From: Acidimicrobiia bacterium
Lineage (GTDB): Bacteria; Actinomycetota; Acidimicrobiia; IMCC26256; JAMXLJ01
Direction: 5' to 3'
DNA: 64,000 nucleotides
NCBI GenBank assembly: GCA_035651955.1
Contig: DASRES010000001.1
Location: 62,001 to 126,000, forward strand
The notes beneath the pieces were generated by a model. That model was given only the letters and a program-made list of their open reading frames with translations, did not search any database and was not told the DNA's origin. Below, piece after piece: positions 35,309-44,320 of the stretch. The position numbers and the translations under genes were made by a program. Position 1 is the first letter of the stretch. Each line of letters starts with the position of its first letter.

Positions 35309-35360
35309 GACCGACAGCGCCCGCACGGGCGGGACGGTGGGGGGAACGGTGGGGGGAAGC

Positions 35361-36761
35361 GTGACAGGACGCCCGGCCCGAGCGTCGGCGTCGCGGGTGG
35401 GGCCTCGCGTCTTCGCGGGGGTGCTGGCGACGGTCGTGGCCGCGGGGCTGCTCGCCGCGTGCGGGAGCTCGTCGAAGAAGTCGTCGTCGACGACGACCGC
35501 GAAGTCGAACGCCGGCGCGTCGAGCGCGCCGGGCGTCGGCGTCACGCCGACCGAGATCAAGATCGGCGTCGCGCTCGTGGACTTCAACTGCATCAAGAAC
35601 TTCACGCCGTCGATCCGCGAGAACCAGGACGTCGGCTACAACGCGTTCTTCAACGACGTGAACGCGAAGGGCGGTGTCAACGGGCGCAAGCTCGTGCCCG
35701 TGTACGAGTCGTACTGCCCGATCGGGAGCGCGGCGCCGCTCGCCGTCTGCACGAAGCTCACCGAGGACGACAAGGTCTTCGCGGTGATGGGCACGTTCGT
35801 CGACTTCTCCGGCGACGCGCAGAGCTGCGTCGCGAAGCAGCACCACACGCCGCTGCTCACGTTCAATCTCACGCAGGCGATCATCGGCGCCGCCCCGCCC
35901 GGGCTCATCCTCTACCCGGGCACGACCAACGAGCGGCTCGACCGCATCGTCGTCCAGCTCCTGGAGCAGGAGAAGGCGCTGAAGGGCAAGAAGGTCGCGG
36001 TGATGGGCGCCACCGACCAGACGAAGATCGTGAACGACTCGATCGTTCCGGCCCTGAAGAAGGCGAACGTCCCGCTCGGATCGACCGCGATCCTGTCAAC
36101 CGGCAGCAACCCGGACACGACGGCCGCGCAGGCGCAGCTCGACAGCTTCATCGAGCGCTGGAAGGGCGAGGGCGTGAACGCGGTGTTCCTCTCCGGCGAC
36201 GTCGCCTCGTCGACCCAGTTCGTCACGAAGCTCCGCCAGGCGATGCCGAAGGTGACGCTCATGGTGGACACGACCGACGTGCTCGACCAGTACGCCTCGG
36301 CGCTGAAGACACAGGGCGTCAAGCCGAACCCGTACGAGGGGATGCTCACCGCCACGTACCCGCACGCGCTGTACGACAGCGGCCCGAACTGGGCGTACTG
36401 CAAGGGCATCTACGAGAAGCAGACCGGCAAGCACGCGCCGAACAGCCAGGAGGTCCTCACCACCCCGGACGGCAAGAACCTCGACACGTACGGCAACATC
36501 ACGGACGCGTGCCAGTTGGTGACGCTCTTCCACGACATCGCGCTGCGCGCGGGCAAGAACCTCAACGCGGACTCGTGGGCCGCGGCCGAGAACTCCTACG
36601 GCAAGATCAACGACCCGGGATCGGGGCCGTACGCGTCGCTGCACCAGGGCAAGTACGACATCGACGACAGCTTCGCCCTCGTCGCGCTCGACACGTCGAT
36701 CGGAGCGAAGGGCGACTGGCGACCGCTCACGCCCGTGCGTGACGTGACGGGAGGGAGCTGA
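35361..36761 (+). CDS. Branched-chain amino acid type ABC substrate-binding lipoprotein 1
   Basis: 466 residues. N-terminal signal with lipobox LAAC (Cys followed by a Gly/Ser/Lys/Thr linker), then a periplasmic-binding-protein type I fold starting GVTPTEIKIGVALVD and containing NGRKLVPVYESYCP. It should capture a ligand outside the membrane for the Liv-type permease two genes downstream. Several conserved cysteines (six shared with the next gene) may form disulfides. GTG 35361 is chosen from the G-rich ribosome site; a TTG at 35280 overlaps the promoter -35. Confidence 0.9.
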   Translation: MTGRPARASASRVGPRVFAGVLATVVAAGLLAACGSSSKKSSSTTTAKSNAGASSAPGVGVTPTEIKIGVALVDFNCIKNFTPSIRENQDVGYNAFFNDVNAKGGVNGRKLVPVYESYCPIGSAAPLAVCTKLTEDDKVFAVMGTFVDFSGDAQSCVAKQHHTPLLTFNLTQAIIGAAPPGLILYPGTTNERLDRIVVQLLEQEKALKGKKVAVMGATDQTKIVNDSIVPALKKANVPLGSTAILSTGSNPDTTAAQAQLDSFIERWKGEGVNAVFLSGDVASSTQFVTKLRQAMPKVTLMVDTTDVLDQYASALKTQGVKPNPYEGMLTATYPHALYDSGPNWAYCKGIYEKQTGKHAPNSQEVLTTPDGKNLDTYGNITDACQLVTLFHDIALRAGKNLNADSWAAAENSYGKINDPGSGPYASLHQGKYDIDDSFALVALDTSIGAKGDWRPLTPVRDVTGGS

Positions 36762-36763
36762 CC

Positions 36764-38134
36764 ATGCGGCCGTCGCGAACGCTCACGATCGTCGTCGCGG
36801 TGCTCGCCGCGACAGCGGCGCTCGCCGCCTGCGGCAGCTCGTCGAAGAAGTCCTCGGGCTCGTCGACCACGACCGCGGCCAACAGCGCGGCGTCCAACGC
36901 GCCCGCCGTCGGGGTCACGCCGACGGAGATCAAGCTCGGCGTCGCGCTCGTCGACTTCAGCTGCGTCCGGAACTTCACGGACACGATCCGCGAGAACCAG
37001 GACCAGGTGTACAGCGCGTACATCAACGACATCAACCAGAAGGGCGGGATCGACGGCCGCAAGATCGTGCCGTTCTTCGAGTCCTACTGCCCGGTCGGCA
37101 GCTCCGGCCCGCTGAACGTGTGCACGAAGCTCACCGAGGACGACAAGGTCTTCGCGGTCCTGGGCACCTTCATCGACTTCTCGGGTGACGCGCAAAGCTG
37201 CGTCGCGAAGCAGCACCATACGCCGTTGCTCACGTTCAACCTCACGGACGCCGAGATCGCGGCCGCGCCACCCGGACTCGTCGTCTACCCGGGCGCGACG
37301 AACGAGCGTGTTGCCCGGATCCTGCTGCAGCTGCTCGACAAGCAGAAGACGCTGAAGGGCAAGAAGGCCGCGGTCCTCGGTGGCACGAACGAGTCGGAGG
37401 TCGTCAACAAGACGATCGTCCCCGGCCTGCGGAAGCTCGGCGTACCGCTCGGGACGACCGCGATCCTCTCGGTGGGCAGCTCGACCGACACGACCGCCGC
37501 GCAGGCGCAGCTCGACAGCTTCATCGAGCGTTGGAAGACCGAGGGCGTGAACGCGGTCTTCCTGTCCGGCGACGAGGTGTCGTCCATCGCGTTCGTCACG
37601 AAGCTGCGCCAGGCGATGCCCAAGGTCCTGTTGATGGTCGACACGACCGACATCAAGGGCGAGGGGCAGCAGCTGACGGCGCAGGGCGTCAAGCCGAACC
37701 CCTACGAGGGCATGCTCAGCGCGAACGGGCCGACGAGCCACGAGTACGACACCGGGCCGAACTGGGCGTACTGCAAGCCGATCTACGAGAAGGAGACGGG
37801 CAAGCCCGCCCCGGACGCCGAGCACATCATCAAGACGTCCGACGGCAAGATCCTCGACACGAACGGCAGCATCAACGACGCGTGCCAGGTCGTGACCATC
37901 TTCCACGACATCGCCGTGCGCGTCGGCAAGAACCTGAACGCGACGACGTGGGCAGCCGCGGTCAACAGCTACGGCAAGATCACCAACCGCGGCGGCGGCC
38001 CGTACGCGTCGCTGCACTCGGGCAAGTACGACATCGACGACAGCTTCCGGCTCGTCGCGTTCGACTCGTCCATCCCGCCGTCGGGTGACTGGAAGCCGCT
38101 GACGCCGCTCGAGGACATCACGGGAGCCGCCTAG
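36764..38134 (+). CDS. Branched-chain amino acid type ABC substrate-binding lipoprotein 2
   Basis: 456 residues; tandem paralogue of the preceding gene, about 70% identical by eye over the first 250 mature residues. Lipobox LAAC, then GVTPTEIKLGVALVD and QSCVAKQHHTPLLTFNLT identical or nearly so in both. It starts 2 nt after the first copy. Two binding proteins feeding one permease would widen the ligand range; the less similar C-terminal lobes could carry the specificity difference. Confidence 0.9.
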   Translation: MRPSRTLTIVVAVLAATAALAACGSSSKKSSGSSTTTAANSAASNAPAVGVTPTEIKLGVALVDFSCVRNFTDTIRENQDQVYSAYINDINQKGGIDGRKIVPFFESYCPVGSSGPLNVCTKLTEDDKVFAVLGTFIDFSGDAQSCVAKQHHTPLLTFNLTDAEIAAAPPGLVVYPGATNERVARILLQLLDKQKTLKGKKAAVLGGTNESEVVNKTIVPGLRKLGVPLGTTAILSVGSSTDTTAAQAQLDSFIERWKTEGVNAVFLSGDEVSSIAFVTKLRQAMPKVLLMVDTTDIKGEGQQLTAQGVKPNPYEGMLSANGPTSHEYDTGPNWAYCKPIYEKETGKPAPDAEHIIKTSDGKILDTNGSINDACQVVTIFHDIAVRVGKNLNATTWAAAVNSYGKITNRGGGPYASLHSGKYDIDDSFRLVAFDSSIPPSGDWKPLTPLEDITGAA

Positions 38135-40383
38135 TGGCCGGGGTCCTCGAGGGCGGGGAGGCCGGAAAGGGCGCGGAGACGCCGGGCGACGTCGCCGCGC
38201 TGGCGACGGCCGTCCTCGAGGACGAGGCCGAGCGTCAGCGCGCCCAGCAGCTCGCACGGGAGCAGGTCCTCTTCCCGGACGAGCTCCTTCCCGGGGTGAA
38301 GTCGGAGCCCGTGTCGTGGCACGACGCGCTGCTGCGCGGCGGCGCGCGCATGTTCGTGATCCTCGGGCTGATGATCTCGCTCGACCAGCTCACGCTGAAC
38401 GCGGTGCAGGCGATCACCCCCGACCTGCGCTCGACCTTCCACATCAGCAGCGGGACGGCCGTGTTCATCGGCACCGCGTCCGGACTGTTCTACGCGCTCG
38501 GTGCCGTCCCGATGGGCTGGCTCGCGGACCGGTTCCGGCGCGTCCCGATCGTCGGCATCGCAAGCCTCGTCGCCGCGTTGTTCACGTTCCTCACCGGTGT
38601 CGCCGTCAACGTCTTCATGTTCTTCTGGATGGTCTGCTTCACCGGAATCTCGAAGGCGAGCGGCCTCGCGGTGCACCCACCGCTGATCGCGGACAACTAC
38701 CCGATCGGGATCCGGGCCCGGATGGCCGCGGTCATGAACGTCGGCCAGCAGATCGTGGGGAACCTCAGTCCCGTGCTCGTCGGCGCGATCGCGGTGTGGA
38801 TCGGCGGACGGGAGGGATGGCGCTGGGCATTCGTGGTCTTCGCGATCCCGGGCGTCGTGCTCGGGCTCGCCGCGTTCTCCATGCGCGAGCCGCCGCGCGG
38901 GCAGTTCGAGAAGGACGACGTGCTCGGCGAGGTGATCGAGGACGAGAACCCCGCGCATCCGTCGATGGAGGCCGCGTTCGCGCGTCTGAAGAAGATCGCG
39001 ACCGTGCGGACGTCCATCGCGGCGTTCGCCGCGCTCGGGTTCGGCGTGTTCGCGCTCGGCAGCCTGCAGGTCCTCTATCTGAACGACACGCTGCACGTCC
39101 ACGACATCCTGCGGCGGGGCGTGATCCTGAGCATCGCCGGGTACACGGCCGTCCCGTTCCTCTATCCCGTCGGCGCGTACTTCGACCGCACGTACCGGAA
39201 GGACCCGGCGAAGGCGCTCGTGCTGGTCGGCCTGCTGCTGCTGCCGTCCGCGCTGTTCACGCCGCTGCAGGTGTCGACGCACAGCACGGTGTGGTTCGTC
39301 ATCTTCGGGATCCCGCAGGCCGTGCTCACCGCGTGCGCGTTCGCGATGGTCACGCCGGTCCTCCAGGCCGTCTGCCCCTACCGGCTGCGCGGTCTCGGCA
39401 TCGCGATGGGTGTCATGTACGTCGTCCTGATCGGCGGGTTCGCCGGTGGCGTCCTCGCCGACTTCTTCACCAACGCGATCGGCGTGCGCGGCGCGGTGCT
39501 CGTCATCGGTGTCCCGACGAGCGTGATCGGCGCGCTCCTGCTGATGAACGGCGCGCGCTTCGTGCGCCACGATCTCTCGCTCGTCGTCGAGGAGCTGCTC
39601 GAGGAGCAGGAGGAGCAGCGCAAGCGCACCGAGCTCGGGCTCGCGACACCGGTGCTGCAGGTCGCCAACGTCGACTTCTCGTACGGCTCGGTGCAGGTCC
39701 TGTTCGACGTGAACTTCGAGATCCACCGCGGCGAGTGCGTCGCGCTGCTCGGCACGAACGGCGCGGGGAAGTCGACGATCCTGCGCGTCGTCAGCGGCCT
39801 GGAGGTCCCCGAGCGCGGCGTCGTGCGCCTCGACGGTCGCAACATCACCTACGTCTCGCCGGAGCAGCGGGTCCGGCTGGGGATCGTGTCGCTGCCGGGT
39901 GGGCACGGCGTGTTCCCCGCGCTCACCGTCGACCAGAACCTCGCCGTCAGCTCCTGGATCCGGACCCGGGCCGATGCGCGCGGCGGTGTCGACGTCGACG
40001 CGCGCGTCGACCGCGTGCTCGAGATGTTCCCGGAGCTGGCGGCGCGTCGAGAGCAGCCGGCCGGCAGCCTGTCCGGCGGTCAGCAGCAGATGCTTGCGCT
40101 CGCGCGCGTGCTCATCCACGAGCCCGAGATCTTGCTGATCGACGAGCTGTCGCTCGGCCTCGCACCCGTCGTCGTGCAGCGCATGCTCGAGGTCGTGGAC
40201 GAGCTCAAGTCGCGCGGTCAGACGATGATCGTGGTCGAGCAGTCGCTCAACGTCGCGCTGGAGATCGCCGACCGCGCCGTGTTCCTCGAGAAGGGCGAGG
40301 TCAAGTTCACCGGCTCCGCACGGGACCTGCTCGAGCGTGACGACCTGGCCCGCGCCGTGTTCTTCGGGACCGAGGGCGGCTGA
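38134..40383 (+). CDS. MFS transporter fused to LivF-type ABC ATPase
   Basis: 749 residues. A charged N-terminus (~60 residues) is followed by a complete major facilitator domain with 12 predicted helices (about 65-480) and the loop 2-3 motif GWLADRFRR. A charged helical linker (EELLEEQEEQRKRTE) leads to an ABC ATPase (about 508-749) with Walker A GTNGAGKST, signature LSGGQQQ, Walker B LLIDELSLGLAP and a final switch His region. The ATPase matches LivF. GTG 38134 overlaps the upstream TAG by one base; the stop overlaps the next ATG. The architecture is unusual; whether the MFS part transports is unknown. Confidence 0.9.
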   Translation: MAGVLEGGEAGKGAETPGDVAALATAVLEDEAERQRAQQLAREQVLFPDELLPGVKSEPVSWHDALLRGGARMFVILGLMISLDQLTLNAVQAITPDLRSTFHISSGTAVFIGTASGLFYALGAVPMGWLADRFRRVPIVGIASLVAALFTFLTGVAVNVFMFFWMVCFTGISKASGLAVHPPLIADNYPIGIRARMAAVMNVGQQIVGNLSPVLVGAIAVWIGGREGWRWAFVVFAIPGVVLGLAAFSMREPPRGQFEKDDVLGEVIEDENPAHPSMEAAFARLKKIATVRTSIAAFAALGFGVFALGSLQVLYLNDTLHVHDILRRGVILSIAGYTAVPFLYPVGAYFDRTYRKDPAKALVLVGLLLLPSALFTPLQVSTHSTVWFVIFGIPQAVLTACAFAMVTPVLQAVCPYRLRGLGIAMGVMYVVLIGGFAGGVLADFFTNAIGVRGAVLVIGVPTSVIGALLLMNGARFVRHDLSLVVEELLEEQEEQRKRTELGLATPVLQVANVDFSYGSVQVLFDVNFEIHRGECVALLGTNGAGKSTILRVVSGLEVPERGVVRLDGRNITYVSPEQRVRLGIVSLPGGHGVFPALTVDQNLAVSSWIRTRADARGGVDVDARVDRVLEMFPELAARREQPAGSLSGGQQQMLALARVLIHEPEILLIDELSLGLAPVVVQRMLEVVDELKSRGQTMIVVEQSLNVALEIADRAVFLEKGEVKFTGSARDLLERDDLARAVFFGTEGG

Positions 40384-43241
40384 TGCTCGCGTCGCTGCTG
40401 CAGCCGCACATCTGGACGTCGAACCTCCTGTTCATCGGGTTCGTCCGCGGGCTCATCGTCTCGTTGATCGCCATGGGCATCGTGCTCGTCTACCGGTCGA
40501 GCCGGGTCATCAACTTCGCGGTGGGGGACCTCGGCGTACCGTCGGCGGCGCTGCTCGCGTCGATGGCGGGCAAGTCGCACTGGCCGTACTGGCCCGCGTT
40601 CCTGCTCGCGGTCGGCGCCGGCACGCTGGCCGGGACGGTCGTCGAGCTCGTCGTCATCCGCCGGCTCTTCCGGGCGCCGCGCGTGATCGTGCTCGTCGCG
40701 ACGATCGGGGTCGCGGAACTGGCGCGCGCCGTGACGATGACGTTGCCCGCGTACCGCAACGGTGAGCTCGTCACCGCGTTCCCGAGTCCCATGACGAGCG
40801 AGTGGCACCTCGGCAGCATCACGGTGAAGGGCTCGCAGCTCCTCGCGCTGATCGTCGTGCCGATCATCGCCGGTGCCCTGTGGTGGCTGCTCGGGCACAC
40901 GCGCTTCGGCGTCGCGGTGCGCGCGTCGTCGACCAACTCGGACCTCGCCCGCCTCACCGGCATCAGCCCGAAGATGATGTCGACCGCGATCTGGACGATC
41001 GCGGGGTTCCTGTCCGCGATCGCGGTGATCCTCTACGCGACGGAGCAGGGCTCCTCGCAGCTCGTGTCGATCGGGCCGGACACGCTGCTGCTCGGCCTGA
41101 CCGCCGCGTTGATCGGGAGGATGACGTCCTTCCCGCGCGCCGTCGCGGGCTCGGTCGCCGTCGGGATCCTCTACCAGATCGTCGTCTACAACTTCCCGGA
41201 CACGGTCGGGCTGACCCAGTTCCTGCTGCTGATCCTCGTGCTGGTCCTCGTCGCGCGCATGAGCCGCACGGCGGACACCGGTGCCGAGAGCTTCTCGTTC
41301 GCACCGCGCGTCCCGCCCGTCCCCGAGCGCCTGCGCGACGTCTGGTGGGTCCGGCGGATGCCGCAGCTCGTCGCCGGCCTCGCGTTGCTCGTCGCGGTCG
41401 CGGTGCCGTTGATCATTCGCCAGTCGTTCCACCAGCAGACGTACGCCATGATCCTCGGGTTCGCGATCTGCGCGATCTCCGTGACGATCCTGACCGGCTG
41501 GGGCGGCCAGCTGTCGCTCGGCCAGATGGCGTTCGCGGGCGTCGGGGCGTTGAGCGCGGCCGCGTTCGTGCGCGGCGTCTCGGTCGACATCGGATGGCGT
41601 TCGACGCGGATCCTGCAGGGCTCGCTGCCGAAGGTGCCGTTCGTGCCCGCGTTGCTGCTCGGCGCGCTCGTCGCGTGCATCGTCGCGGTCCTCGTCGGCA
41701 TCGGCGCGCTGCGGGTGAAGGGACTGCTCCTCGCGATCAGCACCATGGCGTTCGCGATCGCGGCGCAGGCGTACATCTTCGCCCGGCCGATCTTCTCCGG
41801 GACGACCGACTCGCTCACGGTGCAGCTGCCCCGAGGAAGCCTCGGCCCCGTCGACCTCGCGCACCTGAACCGCGCGTACTACTACTTCACGCTCGCCGCG
41901 CTCGTGATCGTGCTCGCGGCCGTCGGGCACCTCCGGAGAACGGGGATCGGGCGCGCCATCATCGGCGTGCGCGAGAACGAGCCGGCCGCGTCTGCGTGCG
42001 CGGTGTCGCCGACGCGCACGAAGCTCACCGCGTTCGCGCTCGCGGGGTTCGTCGCCGGTCTCGGCGGCGCCATCCTCGGCGGACTCGTCGTGACGATCGG
42101 CTACACCGAGCACTTCTTCCGGGTCGAGGACTCGCTCACGCTCGTGTCGCTGGTCGTGATCGGCGGCCTCGGCAGCCTCGCGGGCGGCGTCGCGGGCGCG
42201 TTGTGGGTCATCGGGCTCCCGACGTTCTGGCCGCACAACCAGACCGTCCCGCTGTTCACGTCGAGCATCGGCCTGCTCATCATCCTGCTGTACATCCCGG
42301 GCGGGTTCACCCAGATCGGCTACTGGATCCGCGGGTCGCTGCTCTCGTGGCTCGAGAAACGCATGCCCGCGGTGCCGGTGAAGACGGTCACCGCGCCACC
42401 CGCGTCGATCACCGGCATCGGCACCCGTCGCGGTCACGTGCGGACGAACACGGACGGCACCGCGCTGGCGACGAGCGATCTCACCGTCCGCTACGGCGGC
42501 ATCTGCGCGGTCGACGGAGTGGACTTCCGCGCCTACCCCGGCGAGGTCGTCGGCCTCATCGGGACCAACGGGGCCGGCAAGTCGACGCTGCTCAACGCGA
42601 TCGGCGGCTTCGCGCCCGCGAGCGGCGCGGTGCGCTTCCTCGGCGAGGACGTGGGCGGATTCGCCGCGCACCGCCGTGCGCGCATGGGGCTCGGACGCAC
42701 ATTCCAGGCCGCGACGTTGTTCCCGGAGCTGAGCGTGCGCGAGACGGTCGAGCTCGCGCTCGAGGCGCGGCAGCGCACGGGGTTCTGGGGGTCGCTGCTG
42801 TGCCTCCCGCCCGCGGTGCGGGCCGAGCGCGCGAAGCGGGCCGACGCCGCGGAGCTGATCGACTTCCTCGGTCTCGGGCGCTACGCGGACCGCCTCGTCG
42901 CCGAGCTGTCGACGGGCACCCGCCGCATCGTCGAGCTCGCGTCCGTGCTGGCCGTCGCACCGAGCGTCCTGTGCCTCGACGAGCCGACCGCCGGCGTCGC
43001 GCAACGCGAGGCCGAGGCTTTCGGGCCGTTGATCAAGCGCGTGCAGCAGGAGCTGGACGCGACGCTCGTCGTCGTCGAGCACGACCTGCCGCTGATCCTC
43101 GCGATCTCCGACCGCGTGTACTGCATGGAGGCCGGCGCGGTGATCGCGGAGGGGACCCCCGACGAGGTGCGCAACGACGCCCGCGTGGTCGCGTCGTATC
43201 TCGGCACCGACGAACGCGCCATCAACCGGAGCAATGCCTGA
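40383..43241 (+). CDS. LivH-LivM-LivG fusion: Liv-type permease and ATPase in one chain
   Basis: 952 residues. Residues ~1-300 are a LivH-type permease (SSRVINFAVGDLG), ~315-640 a LivM-type permease (GWGGQLSLGQMAFAGVGAL), and ~690-952 a LivG-type ATPase with Walker A GTNGAGKST, Walker B CLDEPTAGVAQ and H-loop VEHDLPLIL. The LivG signature is LSTGTRR rather than LSGGQ. With the upstream LivF moiety and two lipoproteins, all parts of a branched-chain-amino-acid-type importer are present in four genes. The stop codon TGA starts repeat copy B. Confidence 0.92.
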   Translation: MLASLLQPHIWTSNLLFIGFVRGLIVSLIAMGIVLVYRSSRVINFAVGDLGVPSAALLASMAGKSHWPYWPAFLLAVGAGTLAGTVVELVVIRRLFRAPRVIVLVATIGVAELARAVTMTLPAYRNGELVTAFPSPMTSEWHLGSITVKGSQLLALIVVPIIAGALWWLLGHTRFGVAVRASSTNSDLARLTGISPKMMSTAIWTIAGFLSAIAVILYATEQGSSQLVSIGPDTLLLGLTAALIGRMTSFPRAVAGSVAVGILYQIVVYNFPDTVGLTQFLLLILVLVLVARMSRTADTGAESFSFAPRVPPVPERLRDVWWVRRMPQLVAGLALLVAVAVPLIIRQSFHQQTYAMILGFAICAISVTILTGWGGQLSLGQMAFAGVGALSAAAFVRGVSVDIGWRSTRILQGSLPKVPFVPALLLGALVACIVAVLVGIGALRVKGLLLAISTMAFAIAAQAYIFARPIFSGTTDSLTVQLPRGSLGPVDLAHLNRAYYYFTLAALVIVLAAVGHLRRTGIGRAIIGVRENEPAASACAVSPTRTKLTAFALAGFVAGLGGAILGGLVVTIGYTEHFFRVEDSLTLVSLVVIGGLGSLAGGVAGALWVIGLPTFWPHNQTVPLFTSSIGLLIILLYIPGGFTQIGYWIRGSLLSWLEKRMPAVPVKTVTAPPASITGIGTRRGHVRTNTDGTALATSDLTVRYGGICAVDGVDFRAYPGEVVGLIGTNGAGKSTLLNAIGGFAPASGAVRFLGEDVGGFAAHRRARMGLGRTFQAATLFPELSVRETVELALEARQRTGFWGSLLCLPPAVRAERAKRADAAELIDFLGLGRYADRLVAELSTGTRRIVELASVLAVAPSVLCLDEPTAGVAQREAEAFGPLIKRVQQELDATLVVVEHDLPLILAISDRVYCMEAGAVIAEGTPDEVRNDARVVASYLGTDERAINRSNA

Positions 43242-43277
43242 GCGAGCGAGGCGGGAGGCGAGCGGAAGCGGTGGCCC
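43239..43277. repeat. GAGCG-rich intergenic repeat, copy B
   Basis: Begins at the stop codon of the LivHMG fusion with TGAGCGAGCGAG and runs to GAGCGGAAGCGGTGGCC. It matches copy A (5280-5317) with a few changes. It fills most of the 73-bp gap before the dioxygenase gene; the reading frame stays open through it, which would mislead start prediction. Confidence 0.6.
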
Positions 43278-43314
43278 GAGCGGCCCGGCGACGGAGTCGC
43301 CGAGAGCGGAAGAC

Positions 43315-44274
43315 GTGAACCACGTCGGCACTGTCGACGTGGAGCGTGCCGCCGCGACGTGGCGCGAGCACGGCTGGGTCCTGTGCGAGGGGCTCGTCGA
43401 CCGCGACACCATCGACGCCGCGGTCGCCGACCTTGCGTTGGTGTTCCCGACGCCCGAGCAGTACCACGCGGATCCGGACGGCGAGCGCCGGCGGCGGCTC
43501 GGGACGCCGCCGCCGTCGGACGAGGCGTACGTGTGGCCGCCCGACGGTCCCGGATTCCGTCCCTTGCAGCACGCGTGGAAGCGCGACTTCCCGTTCCCCG
43601 GGAGCGGCGCGCTCAACCGGCTGCTCGTGCACCCGGCGATCGTGGAGCTCATGACGAGCGCGCTCGGCGCGGACGACGTCGTCGTGTACCAGGCGCAGCT
43701 CACCGCGAAGTACACGGGCTTCACGAACTACGAGCAGCCGCTGCACACCGACCGCAACCACTCGTGGCTCCCCGCGCGGCACGGTCCGCCGTGGGACCAC
43801 GTCGAGGGCTTCCTGTACCTGTCGGACGTCACCGACGGCACCGCGCCGACCCGTCTCGTGTCGGTCCGCGACTCCGTGCGCCACGACCCGGGCGAGCCGC
43901 TCGTGCTGCCCGCCTGGGACCCGGAGCTGTACGCGTCGGAGCGTCCGGCGGCCGGCCCGCGCGGCTCGCTCCTCGCGTACCGCAACGACGTGTTCCACCG
44001 CGCGGTCGACCTGACGGAGCCCGGTGGCGCTCGCTTCCTGCTGAACGTGAGCTACAAGGTCGCGGACCGCGACTGGATCGGCTACCACGCGTGGCAGTCC
44101 CACGCGAACTCGTCGGAGTGGGTCGCGTTCGTCGAGGGCTCGACCGCGCGTGAGCTCGCACTGCTCGGCTTCCCGCCGCCCGGTCATCGCGTGTGGGACG
44201 CCGCACTGCTCGACGCCACCGCGCGCCGCTACCCGAACCTGGACCTGCGCCCGTGGCGCGAGGCGCTGCGATGA
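43315..44274 (+). CDS. PhyH-family Fe(II)/2-oxoglutarate dioxygenase
   Basis: 319 residues from GTG 43315. The N-terminal helix (AATWREHGWVLCEGLVD) is typical of PhyH proteins. Iron ligands: His and Asp in LHTDRNH, and a distal His in NDVFHRAVDL, followed by the 2-oxoglutarate Arg in GARFLLN. The family hydroxylates small molecules. An upstream in-frame start at 43234 would run through repeat B and is rejected. It probably hydroxylates the imported substrate or a derivative. Confidence 0.87.
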   Translation: MNHVGTVDVERAAATWREHGWVLCEGLVDRDTIDAAVADLALVFPTPEQYHADPDGERRRRLGTPPPSDEAYVWPPDGPGFRPLQHAWKRDFPFPGSGALNRLLVHPAIVELMTSALGADDVVVYQAQLTAKYTGFTNYEQPLHTDRNHSWLPARHGPPWDHVEGFLYLSDVTDGTAPTRLVSVRDSVRHDPGEPLVLPAWDPELYASERPAAGPRGSLLAYRNDVFHRAVDLTEPGGARFLLNVSYKVADRDWIGYHAWQSHANSSEWVAFVEGSTARELALLGFPPPGHRVWDAALLDATARRYPNLDLRPWREALR

Positions 44275-44320
44275 CCCGCTCGTTGACACCTCAGTACCGA
44301 ATGACGACGGGAATCTGTCA

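Noticed and set aside
35280-35360. TTG start at 35280 for the first binding lipoprotein
   Set aside because: The TTG is part of the promoter -35 (TTGACG), and the resulting extra 27 residues would precede the signal peptide. GTG 35361 has a G-rich ribosome site.
43234-43314. N-terminal extension of the PhyH dioxygenase from an ATG at 43234
   Set aside because: The extension is encoded by the intergenic repeat and is low-complexity; it also overlaps the end of the LivHMG gene. GTG 43315 begins right before the family's first helix.
40218-43724. A very long open frame on the minus strand across the LivHMG and dioxygenase genes
   Set aside because: It is a by-product of high GC codon use on the plus strand. 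The translation is low-complexity Arg/Asp/Glu/Gln-rich with no domain, while the plus-strand genes have clear motifs.
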